Assembly: GCA_030625965.1 (NCBI GenBank)
Contig: DAOUPV010000008.1
Coordinates: 1-52,132, forward strand
DNA from: Clostridia bacterium
Lineage (GTDB): Bacteria; Bacillota; TC1; UBA5767
Direction: 5' to 3'
Length of the DNA: 52,132 nt
Positions 33,470 to 41,137 of this stretch are shown piece after piece. Numbering within the stretch: position 1 is the first letter of the stretch; the number at the start of each line of letters is the position of its first letter. Below the pieces are notes generated by a model that saw nothing but the letters and a program-made list of their open reading frames with translations, ran no database searches and was not told the DNA's origin. The position numbers and the translations under genes were made by a program.

Positions 33470-34184
33470 CCCCCGTACCAAACTGGTAGTGGTCATCGCA
33501 CTCAGTAGCTTGGGCGTGGTGATCAAGGATGCAAGCCTGCTCGCACTGGTCTTGGTGGTGGGTATCATCGTCAGCCACCATTTCGGGGCTTCCATGTTGC
33601 GGGCCTATCACCGGCTTAAGAAGCTCTTGGTCATGCTTTTTCTGATTGCAGTGCTTCAAAGTTTGTTCAATGGTCAGGGAGAAGCGTTGTTGGTTTGGGG
33701 CAACTTTACTTTCCTGACTACGGGCGGCCTGATGCGTGGATTGGAGTTCCTGTTGCGCATGGCCATCGTATTGCTTTCTGCCACCATTGTGGCAACGGCG
33801 GACGAGCGGGAGATGGTGCAGGGTCTGGTCCAGAGCAAAGTACCCTATGAGCTGGCTTTCATGGTTTCGCTGGGTGTGCGTTTTCTGCCCATGCTGGCCC
33901 AGGAACTGCAGGACACCATGGTGGCTTTGCAACTAAGAGGCATCGAGCTAAAAAAGATTCCCTGGCGCAGCCGACTGGATACTTATGTATATCTGCTGCT
34001 GCCTGTTTTGGTGGGAACCATCAAGAAAGCGGAAGCGATCTCCTTGTCCATGGAGACCAAGGGATTTCGTGCCAGGCATAGGCGTAGTAGTTATCGCAGG
34101 CTGAGGTTTGCGACGCGAGATGTCTTCTGGATGGTTGGCAGTACCATGTCCGCCTGTATGTTGCTGGTTTTATACTGGCAGTAG
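33456..34184 (+). CDS. ECF transporter T component
   Basis: A 242-aa membrane scaffold with about five to six helices. The two coupling motifs are visible as ALQLRGIELKK (about residues 150-160) and METKGFRARHR (about 196-206), corresponding to the Ala-Arg-Gly-type motifs that dock into the ATPases. With a dedicated S component, ATPase pair and T protein in one operon, this is a Group I (self-contained) ECF importer. Confidence 0.92.
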   Translation: MKVYDPRTKLVVVIALSSLGVVIKDASLLALVLVVGIIVSHHFGASMLRAYHRLKKLLVMLFLIAVLQSLFNGQGEALLVWGNFTFLTTGGLMRGLEFLLRMAIVLLSATIVATADEREMVQGLVQSKVPYELAFMVSLGVRFLPMLAQELQDTMVALQLRGIELKKIPWRSRLDTYVYLLLPVLVGTIKKAEAISLSMETKGFRARHRRSSYRRLRFATRDVFWMVGSTMSACMLLVLYWQ

Positions 34185-34197
34185 AGAGAGGGGAAAT

Positions 34198-34959
34198 ATG
34201 AAAATAATATCCGTGTTCGGCGTAACTCAGTCTGGCAAGACTACGACGGTGGAACGAATCATCGCTGAACTTAAAAAAAGAAGATACCGAGTCGACTCCG
34301 TTAAGGAAATTCACTTTGAAGAGTTCAAGATCGACATGGAGGGCAGCAACACTGACCGCCATCATAAGGCTGGGGCCGGTATCGTGACGGCTAGAGGATT
34401 TTTTGAGACGGATGTCCTGTTCAAGGAGAAACTGCCCATGGAAACCATCTTTCGCTTTTACGATAGCGACTATCTGATCTGCGAAGGGGTGACGGATGCC
34501 AACGTGCAGAAAATCATCTGCGCCCATACGACGGAGGAAGTCGATGAGCGGCTGGACGGTTCGGTCATCGCCATAGCCGGCAGACTGGGAAATGAGATGC
34601 AAGAATACCGGGGTCTACCCGTACTGAATGCCGAAGAGGATATAGCGCAGTTGGTAGACTTCATTGAGGAAAAGGTTGTAGAAAAACTGCCGGACTTTCC
34701 CGCGGAGTGCTGTGATGCCTGCGGGCATGGCGGTTGCCGGGGTCTATTGGCGGCCATCAACAAAGAGGAAGCGACCCGGGAGGAATGCATTCTGGATCAA
34801 AAAAAAGTGCGTCTCTACGTGGACGGCAAGGAAATCGAGATGGTGCCCTTCGTGCAGCGCATCGTGCGCAATTCGGTCTTGTCTTCGGTGAGCGAACTGG
34901 ATGGCTATCGCAAGCAGGGAAAGATCGAAGTGGTCATCGGTGAGGAGTCTCCCAGATGA
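34198..34959 (+). CDS. MobB-like GTPase with C-terminal cysteine cluster
   Basis: A 253-aa cytoplasmic protein. Residues 1-165 resemble MobB, which helps turn molybdopterin into its guanine dinucleotide: P-loop FGVTQSGKTTTVERI (7-21), then KIHxE-like VKEIHFEEFKIDMEGSNTD and RHHKAGA, then YLICEG. The C-terminal 90 residues are extra: Cys171, 172, 175, 180 and 197 in an ECCDACGHGGCRG context suggest a metal or Fe-S site, followed by a helix and strand region. The ATG at 34198 follows AGAGGGGAAAT. It is the clearest cytoplasmic link of this locus to molybdenum cofactor. Confidence 0.85.
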   Translation: MKIISVFGVTQSGKTTTVERIIAELKKRRYRVDSVKEIHFEEFKIDMEGSNTDRHHKAGAGIVTARGFFETDVLFKEKLPMETIFRFYDSDYLICEGVTDANVQKIICAHTTEEVDERLDGSVIAIAGRLGNEMQEYRGLPVLNAEEDIAQLVDFIEEKVVEKLPDFPAECCDACGHGGCRGLLAAINKEEATREECILDQKKVRLYVDGKEIEMVPFVQRIVRNSVLSSVSELDGYRKQGKIEVVIGEESPR

Positions 34960-35642
34960 ACCGTGATGCGCCAGGGGAAGTGACTGTGCAGGGAAGAAGA
35001 CTTATGGTGCGCCATAGGTTTTTTTCGCTTAAGAACATGGTCCTGCTGGTGGCGGACCAAACGGGGAAAGAGATGGTCTACAAGTGTTTCGTCAAAGGAC
35101 GGCCGTCGCTGGTCAGGGAAAAGGCAAACCTGTTGCGATTCGCTCCGGAGAGTCCGGCGCTGTTTGGGGAATCGGAGGATGCGCTGCTCCTGGAATACAT
35201 CGAGGGGGAAAACCTGTTGGATGTCTATGTCCGTCTGGAAGAAGAGGGCCTGGCGGGGACGGAAGTGCTGGACAACCTAGTGGGATCCTTGGGGCGCCTA
35301 TATAGGAAAAGTCCCGGCTACCGGTTAGGGGATATGAATCTGAGGAATTTCATCTTGGAGAAGGACAATGGTCGGATACGCTTTGTGGACTATGAGGAAA
35401 CGTCCGTGGGAAAAAGAGAAGAGGACGCGGGACGCCTGATGGCTTTTCTGCTGACCTACCGACCGGTGGATACGGTCTGGAAGAGAACTTTCGTCTCCCA
35501 TCTTACCGAACGTCTGGTTTTATCGGGGCTGGATGGGACGCTGATCCGGCATTACGCGGAGGATGAGCTTACGGCCATCTCCCACCGACGACGGATGGAG
35601 AAAATCATGCTGCCTGAGGGATTCCCAGACTCAATTTGTTGA
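34956..35642 (+). CDS. small kinase-like protein (protein-kinase/RIO/Kdo-kinase fold)
   Basis: A 228-aa protein with a compact kinase pattern: a possible ATP-Lys in MVYKCFVKG (about 50), the hinge LLLEYIEGENLLDVY (about 80), catalytic-loop-like RLGDMNLRNFIL (about 124-133; the usual His-Gly-Asp reads Leu-Gly-Asp) and the metal-Asp segment FVDYEETSVGKREEDAGRL. Substrate unknown; a small molecule is as likely as a protein. It overlaps the MobB-like gene by 4 nt, so it may act on the imported compound. Confidence 0.72.
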   Translation: MNRDAPGEVTVQGRRLMVRHRFFSLKNMVLLVADQTGKEMVYKCFVKGRPSLVREKANLLRFAPESPALFGESEDALLLEYIEGENLLDVYVRLEEEGLAGTEVLDNLVGSLGRLYRKSPGYRLGDMNLRNFILEKDNGRIRFVDYEETSVGKREEDAGRLMAFLLTYRPVDTVWKRTFVSHLTERLVLSGLDGTLIRHYAEDELTAISHRRRMEKIMLPEGFPDSIC

Positions 35643-35687
35643 GCTTTTGAATAACATAACGTACAATGTGCCTAGGAGGTCGAAATC

Positions 35688-37478
35688 ATGAAAATCAAAG
35701 AGTTTTTTAGCAGAAGAAATTTCGAGAGGCTGGGTGATCTTTTCGTCGCCACCTGGCAGCGTTACCCCTTGACCCTAACACAGAGTTACCTGATGGCCGC
35801 GTTGGTCATCTACCGCATCGAGGCCGATCTGGGATATAACAGTGCAGCTGCCGAGGTGATCGACAAGCTGCTGTTCACCCTGGTCCTGGGCATAGCCATC
35901 AGTTTGGTGGTGGAAGCAGGGTTGGAGCGCTTTGCTACCGTCCTATGGAAAAGACTGGTCTCCTATGGTGTGCAAATAGGACTTCTGGTTCTCTATTACC
36001 AGTATGTCATGGCCGATTATCAGACCGATGCTGTATTGATCCGCCATTTCATGCTCATCAGTGCGTTGCTGTTTGCCTTCACCGCTATACCCTATCTGCT
36101 GAAACGGGAGTGGTATGAATTCTATGTTATCCGTCTGATTGCCCGTTTCTTCGAGACACTTGCCTACACCATCGTGTTGGGCCTGGGTGTTACGGCCATC
36201 CTGTTCGCCATCGAGAACCTGTTGTACGAGGGTATGAGCGGGGATCTGTATGCCTATACCTGGATTCTTTCCTTTTGTGTTTTTGCCAGCACCTTTCTTC
36301 TGGGTGGGGTGCCGAGGTTGTCAGATATGGTGGGACGCGATGAGCTAGGCAAGTTACTGCAGGGTATTTTCACTTATGTGATCCTGCCGCTCTTATCCGT
36401 ATATTCGCTGGTATTATATATTTATTTCTTCAAAATCATTTTCACCATGAACTGGCCTACCGGCATGGTTTCCTATCTGGTAATCTTTTCTTCGGCCATC
36501 GGAACGTTGGCCATATTCCTGCTGTCACCGGTGCTGGAGGAGAATAACTGGATCAAGGGATTCAACACCTGGTACCCGAGAGCGGTACTGCCGCTCTTGG
36601 CCATGATGTTCGTGGCCATCTTCATGCGCATTGGGCAGTATGGCATCACCGAGAACCGCTATTTCATCCTGCTATTCGGTATCTGGGTGGCCTTTGCCTA
36701 TCTCTACTTCAATCTGAGGAAAGGCCGGAGGAATATCATGCTAGTCATCGTTTTGGTGGCCCTGATGCTCATATCCGTAGTGGGGCCTGTAAGTGCATTC
36801 TCCATATCCAGACGTAGCCAGAATTCCCGTTTCAACAGGATTCTCGCAGACAACCAGATGCTCGCGGTAGACGGAACCATCCAAGCGTCGGATACGATCT
36901 CTGATGAGGATCTGAGCCAGCTTTACGAGGTCGTGGACTATTTCCGTCGCAATCAGGAACTGAGTGACCTGGAAGCGATGCCGGATGGCATCGGCGAAGG
37001 CAAGGATGATGATCTGGAAGCCTTGTTTGGTGCACCCAGGCCTGAAGGCAGTAAGGTGGAGTGGGGGAACTATTACAGTTTCCATGAAAATGGGAATAAT
37101 AGGGAACCGCTCGATATATCCGGCTATGATGCTTATTTCCATGCTAGCGCCTTCAATTATGAGGGTGAGAAGGTGAATCTATACCAGGATGAGATCGTCA
37201 CAGGACAAGGAGTGGTCGAGCTTTCCATCGACGAGAACTCCTTGCTACTGGTTTCTCTGGACGGACAGGAGCGTTATCGCTTAGATCTGTCGGACTACGG
37301 AGACAAGCTTTATCAATTGGAACAGGACGAGGGTTATCAAAGCATGCAGGAAGCTCTGGTGGTGCGGGAGGAAACTGACGGCGCTCAGGTCATCATCTAC
37401 CTGCGGCGTTTGCGGGGAGACCTACTTACCGAAGGCATTGAGGACGTGGAACTTGAGTGCTTCATAGATTTGAGATAA
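35688..37478 (+). CDS. DUF4153-family membrane protein
   Basis: A 596-aa protein: about ten to eleven membrane segments in residues 20-385, then a large soluble C-terminal domain (about 385-596, acidic). The N-terminus and membrane region look like DUF4153 (PF13687). Function unknown. GCCTAGGAGGTCGAAATC precedes the ATG. It is last in the run beginning at 27359, followed by a clean terminator, and so probably ends the transcript. Confidence 0.75.
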   Translation: MKIKEFFSRRNFERLGDLFVATWQRYPLTLTQSYLMAALVIYRIEADLGYNSAAAEVIDKLLFTLVLGIAISLVVEAGLERFATVLWKRLVSYGVQIGLLVLYYQYVMADYQTDAVLIRHFMLISALLFAFTAIPYLLKREWYEFYVIRLIARFFETLAYTIVLGLGVTAILFAIENLLYEGMSGDLYAYTWILSFCVFASTFLLGGVPRLSDMVGRDELGKLLQGIFTYVILPLLSVYSLVLYIYFFKIIFTMNWPTGMVSYLVIFSSAIGTLAIFLLSPVLEENNWIKGFNTWYPRAVLPLLAMMFVAIFMRIGQYGITENRYFILLFGIWVAFAYLYFNLRKGRRNIMLVIVLVALMLISVVGPVSAFSISRRSQNSRFNRILADNQMLAVDGTIQASDTISDEDLSQLYEVVDYFRRNQELSDLEAMPDGIGEGKDDDLEALFGAPRPEGSKVEWGNYYSFHENGNNREPLDISGYDAYFHASAFNYEGEKVNLYQDEIVTGQGVVELSIDENSLLLVSLDGQERYRLDLSDYGDKLYQLEQDEGYQSMQEALVVREETDGAQVIIYLRRLRGDLLTEGIEDVELECFIDLR

Positions 37479-37528
37479 AGCGGTCCAGATAAGATCAAAT
37501 GAGTATTGAAAGAAGAACAAGATAAGGA

Positions 37529-37556
37529 AAAAGGCGGCGTTGCCGCCTTTTTCGTT
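37529..37556 (+). terminator. terminator before modA
   Basis: A perfect 9-bp stem AAAGGCGGC / GCCGCCTTT with a 3-nt loop and trailing TTCGTTATTT. It separates the ECF locus from modABC. Confidence 0.88.
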
Positions 37557-37623
37557 ATTTACAGAGAAGTATAACGCATGCTATCATAGAACATGGAATA
37601 TATGACAAACGAGAGGATATGAC

Positions 37624-38394
37624 ATGAAAAAAAGCAGTTGGATAGCAGTTATAGTATTGGTTATGGCCTTGGTGGCGGTTTTTTATACACAGACCGGAAG
37701 CAGTGACGAGGAAATATTTGTGATGGCTGCCGCCAGCCTACAGGATGTACTGGGCGAAGTGGCTGAGGTATATCAAGCGGAAACCGGTACGGAAGTTGTG
37801 CTGAATTTTGCTTCATCGGGTACCTTACGCAAAGGAATCGAGGAGGGTGCCGATCCGGACATCTTCCTATCGGCATCCACCAAACAGATGAATATGCTCT
37901 TGGAGCAGGGGTTGGTGGAGGAAGAGCATAGCAAGACGTTGGTGATGAATCAGGTAGTGCTTATTGCCTACGACTCGGACAGCGTATATCAAAAACTGGG
38001 GGATATCGTGGATGCGGATTTGCTATTGGCCATCGGTGACCCGGATTTCGTGCCGGCCGGCCGTTACGCGCTGCAGGTGATGCAGGCCAGAGGCCTGGAT
38101 GAAGCCTTGGCGGAGCGTTTCCTGATCTGCAAGGATGTACGCCAGGTGCTGGCCTATGTAGCCAGTGGCGAGGTGGAACTGGGCATGCTCTATCGGACGG
38201 ATGCCATGAGCAGCGAAGCTGTACATATCATCGAGGCCTACAACGAAGACGAGTCAGGGGTGATCCAATATCCGGCAGCACTCTTGGGAAAAGGTCTTGA
38301 AAACGAATCTGCCCAAGATTTCTACGTGTACCTGTTCAGCGAAGAGGCACGAGATATTTTTAAGGCGCATGGATTTTTGACAATGGAGGACTAG
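37624..38394 (+). CDS. modA: molybdate ABC transporter substrate-binding protein
   Basis: A 256-aa molybdate/tungstate receptor. The N-terminus is a hydrophobic anchor without a lipobox Cys, unusual for a Gram-positive binding protein, so it may stay as an uncleaved anchor. The ModA pattern is clear: VMAAASLQDVLGEVAEVY, NFASSGTLRKGIEEGADPDIFLSAS (split as NFASSGTLRKGIEEG and ADPDIFLSAS), and GDPDFVPAGRYALQ. AGAGGATATGAC precedes the ATG. First of modABC. Confidence 0.93.
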   Translation: MKKSSWIAVIVLVMALVAVFYTQTGSSDEEIFVMAAASLQDVLGEVAEVYQAETGTEVVLNFASSGTLRKGIEEGADPDIFLSASTKQMNMLLEQGLVEEEHSKTLVMNQVVLIAYDSDSVYQKLGDIVDADLLLAIGDPDFVPAGRYALQVMQARGLDEALAERFLICKDVRQVLAYVASGEVELGMLYRTDAMSSEAVHIIEAYNEDESGVIQYPAALLGKGLENESAQDFYVYLFSEEARDIFKAHGFLTMED

Positions 38395-38396
38395 TT

Positions 38397-39056
38397 ATGA
38401 TTCAACCCATCTTGGTGTCGCTCAAGGTAGCTTCCTTGGCGTTAATACTCATAATAGCAGCTAGCCTGTTATTGGTCAGGTTGTTTACCGAGAAAGAGTT
38501 TCGGGGAAAGGATACCTTGGAGACGCTTATCATGCTGCCCATGGTACTACCACCCACCATTTTGGGTTACGGTCTGCTGCTCTTGTTCGGGCGCCACGGT
38601 TTTTTGGGGAAACCGTTATTCGCCTTGTTCGATGCTTCCCTCATTTTCACCTGGGGGGCGGCGGTATTGGCGGCCTTCATTGTGGGTCTGCCCCTGATGT
38701 ACCAAAGCCTCAAGGGAGGGATTACAGCCATTGATGAGCAATATATCCAGGCTGCCAGAACGCTGGGCCTGGAGGAGGAGCGGATTTTCTGGCGCATCAA
38801 GCTGCCGCTGGCCAGACAGGGCTTTATAAGTGGATTGGCTTTGGCCCTGGCCAGAGCCCTCGGCGAGTTCGGAGCCACCCTGATGGTCGCCGGCAACATA
38901 CCTGGCAAGACTCAGACGGTGCCCATTGCCATCTATTTCGCTGTGGAAGCCGGGCGCTACCAGGAAGCCAACATCTTACTGGGCTTCATGCTGCTGTCCA
39001 GTCTGGGACTGATCTATTTCATTACATCCAAACGGAGAGGGAGGCGGACATGCTAG
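38397..39056 (+). CDS. modB: molybdate ABC transporter permease
   Basis: A 219-aa permease with about five membrane segments. The EAA-type coupling loop ARTLGLEEERIFWRIKLPLA and the ModB segment MLPMVLPPTILGYGLLLLFG are clear. It begins 2 nt after modA and overlaps modC by 7 nt. Confidence 0.95.
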   Translation: MIQPILVSLKVASLALILIIAASLLLVRLFTEKEFRGKDTLETLIMLPMVLPPTILGYGLLLLFGRHGFLGKPLFALFDASLIFTWGAAVLAAFIVGLPLMYQSLKGGITAIDEQYIQAARTLGLEEERIFWRIKLPLARQGFISGLALALARALGEFGATLMVAGNIPGKTQTVPIAIYFAVEAGRYQEANILLGFMLLSSLGLIYFITSKRRGRRTC

Positions 39057-40081
39057 AAGTATCTGTTCAGAAGAAACTCCACCTTTTCCATTTGGACTGT
39101 ACGTTCAAAGTGGGCCGCGAGGTCCTGGCGGTTACCGGGGAATCCGGGGCGGGTAAGACATCGCTATTAAAGATGATTGCCGGTCTGATGCAACCTGACG
39201 CGGGACGGATCTCGCTGCACGGAAGGGAACTCTACAACCAGGACAACCTGGATGTGCGTACCCAGGACCGTAAGCTTGGCTATGTGTTTCAAGATTACGC
39301 CTTGTTTCCTCATATGAGTGTGGAGGACAACCTGTTCCTGGCCCAGAAGGTAAAAGATGAGGCTCAAGTGCGGGAACTGCTAGGGACATTCGGGGTAGAC
39401 CCCTTGGCCAAGCGCTATCCACATGAGATATCCGGTGGTCAGAGGCAGAGGGTGGCCTTTGCCAGAGCGCTAGTGACCAAACCGGACTTCCTCCTCTTGG
39501 ACGAGCCATTCTCCTCGTTGGATCCCCAGACCAAGGAGCGTCTCTACAAGGAGTTCCACAACTTTCGCAAGGAATGGAATATCGGGGCGCTCTTGGTAAC
39601 CCATAATGCGGTTGAGGCCCAGATCCTATCGGACAAGGTGCTTGAAATCCGTGACGGACGAGTGGTTAGGGAGAAATTCAATCATCTGAAAGGCAGGATT
39701 TTGGAAATCGTTGATGAAGAGTATTACAAGGAACTTGTCATCGAGGCGTTGGGGACCCGTTTGAGCGTGGTCAAACCGGAATATTTTTCCTTTGCCAATT
39801 ATAGGGAGAACATGCAGGTTGCCATCAGTATCAAACCGGAGAACCTGATTCTGACCAAGGACGCCCGAATCGGCACCTGCGGCGGCAATCGCTTTGGCGG
39901 CGTGGTGAAGCATGTCCATCGCACCAGACGCTCGACCAAGGTTGAGCTTCAGGTAGGGGAGGAAACCCTGCTCTGTGCGCTCGGGCTCCGGGCAGCCGAT
40001 CGGTTGGATCTGAAGAAAGAGGACCATGTGGTCTGCCTGTTGGCCGAACAGGACGTAGAGATTCTCAATACATTGGATTGA
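39050..40081 (+). CDS. modC: molybdate ABC transporter ATPase
   Basis: A 343-aa ATPase: Walker A GESGAGKTS, Q-loop FQDYALFPHM, signature ISGGQRQRVAFARAL and Walker B LLLDEPFSSLDP, followed by a C-terminal TOBE-type domain (about 265-343) that can bind molybdate. It completes modABC, which would supply Mo (or W) next to the inferred cofactor-import locus. Confidence 0.95.
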   Translation: MLEVSVQKKLHLFHLDCTFKVGREVLAVTGESGAGKTSLLKMIAGLMQPDAGRISLHGRELYNQDNLDVRTQDRKLGYVFQDYALFPHMSVEDNLFLAQKVKDEAQVRELLGTFGVDPLAKRYPHEISGGQRQRVAFARALVTKPDFLLLDEPFSSLDPQTKERLYKEFHNFRKEWNIGALLVTHNAVEAQILSDKVLEIRDGRVVREKFNHLKGRILEIVDEEYYKELVIEALGTRLSVVKPEYFSFANYRENMQVAISIKPENLILTKDARIGTCGGNRFGGVVKHVHRTRRSTKVELQVGEETLLCALGLRAADRLDLKKEDHVVCLLAEQDVEILNTLD

Positions 40082-40092
40082 AGGAGGAAGTT

Positions 40093-40557
40093 ATGTTGCA
40101 AGAAGGGATGATTGCGCCACATTTTACTGCTGTTGACGGACAGGGACGGAACTGGACAGATGAGGATTTCCAGGGCAGGAAATTGATCCTCTATTTCTAC
40201 CCCAAGGACAATACCCCTGGCTGAACCAAAGAAGCGGACGGGTTCCGCGACCATTATCAGGAAATCAAGGAACTGGGTGCCGAGGTCGTCGGTGTGAGCA
40301 AGGATTCAATCAAGTCCCACAAGAAGTTCTCGGACAAGCTGGGCCTGCCATTCGTGCTATTGGCGGACACTGAACTCAAGATGATGCAGGATTTCGGTGT
40401 ATGGAAAGAAAAGAAACTCTATGGTAAAACCTACATGGGTACTACTAGGAGCACGTTTCTCATTGACGAGGAGGGTAAGATTCTCAGTATCTGGCCCAAG
40501 GTCAATATCAAAGGTCATGTGGAAGAAGTGCTGGAGGCCTTGGCAAGCGCAAAGTAG
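40093..40557 (+). CDS. bcp: selenocysteine-containing peroxiredoxin, Bcp/PrxQ type
   Basis: A 154-aa thiol-type peroxidase. The active-site motif FYPKDNTPGxTKEADGFRD carries an in-frame TGA (40222-40224, residue 44) where the peroxidatic Cys is expected, so it encodes Sec. A bacterial SECIS-like hairpin GCGGA-CGGGT-TCCGC follows 9 nt later. No other Cys exists, so it would be a 1-Sec peroxidase reduced by an outside thiol. Both halves are in the same frame and intact. The ATG at 40093 follows AAGGAGGAAGTT. Cytoplasmic; removes peroxides. Confidence 0.93.
40234..40250 (+). promoter_or_regulatory. SECIS-like hairpin of the selenoprotein
   Basis: GCGGA-CGGGT-TCCGC lies just after the TGA at 40222-40224, at the spacing used by bacterial SECIS elements. 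The G-rich apical loop resembles SelB-binding loops. Confidence 0.65.
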
Positions 40558-40581
40558 TTTGAATTGGATATTTGCAAATAA

Positions 40582-40609
40582 CAAGCCGGACCATTGATGG
40601 TCCGGCTTG
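40582..40609. terminator. bidirectional terminator between bcp and hpt
   Basis: A perfect 11-bp stem AAGCCGGACCA / TGGTCCGGCTT with a 4-nt loop lies between two convergent genes; weak T tracts flank it. Confidence 0.8.
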
Positions 40610-40630
40610 AAGTTTGATTGGATGATAATC

Positions 40631-41137
40631 TTAGGGCTCGTAGATATGGATATCCGAGAGGTTGCGGTAGTATTCGTTGACATCCAGGCCGTAACCGACT
40701 ACATAGACATCCGGGATGGTAAAGCCGATGTAACTGATGGGCAGATTGACCAGACGCCGGACTGGATTATCCAGCAGGGTGCAGACCGTAACGGATTTGG
40801 CACCTTGTTTTTTTACGTAGTCTACAATGTAATGCAGCGTCAGACCTGAGTCGACGATGTCTTCAATCAGGAGTACGTGCCGGCCCTTTAGATTGCTTGT
40901 AGGAGGGTAGCGCACCTTCAGCATACCGGTACTGTCATGAGCTACGGTGAGAAAATCGATGCTGTGAGTGGCTTGCATCTGCTTGCTCAGGTCTGCGGCG
41001 AAGTAGAAGCTGCCTTTCAGGAGCGTCAGCAATACGGGATTTTTGTCTTTGTAATCCTGGTCTATTTGACGCGCCAAGGCGTCGATTCGTTCCTCAATGA
41101 CTTGCTTCTCCAGCAGTATGTCTTTGGGCTCATTCAT
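40631..41137 (-). CDS. hpt: hypoxanthine phosphoribosyltransferase
   Basis: Salvages hypoxanthine and guanine to IMP and GMP using PRPP. The 168-aa protein has the PRPP loop HVLLIEDIVDSGLTL (about 89-103), the LLKGSFYFAADL segment and the C-terminal IPDVYVVGYGLDVNE stretch. It overlaps the preceding kinase-like gene by 4 nt (minus strand). Functionally linked to adenine and guanine deaminases in this window. Confidence 0.96.
   Translation of the reverse strand: MNEPKDILLEKQVIEERIDALARQIDQDYKDKNPVLLTLLKGSFYFAADLSKQMQATHSIDFLTVAHDSTGMLKVRYPPTSNLKGRHVLLIEDIVDSGLTLHYIVDYVKKQGAKSVTVCTLLDNPVRRLVNLPISYIGFTIPDVYVVGYGLDVNEYYRNLSDIHIYEP

Noticed and set aside
40222-40224. In-frame stop making the peroxiredoxin a pseudogene
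   Set aside because: The TGA sits exactly at the catalytic Cys position, the frame is open on both sides, and a SECIS-like hairpin follows. Selenocysteine is the better reading.
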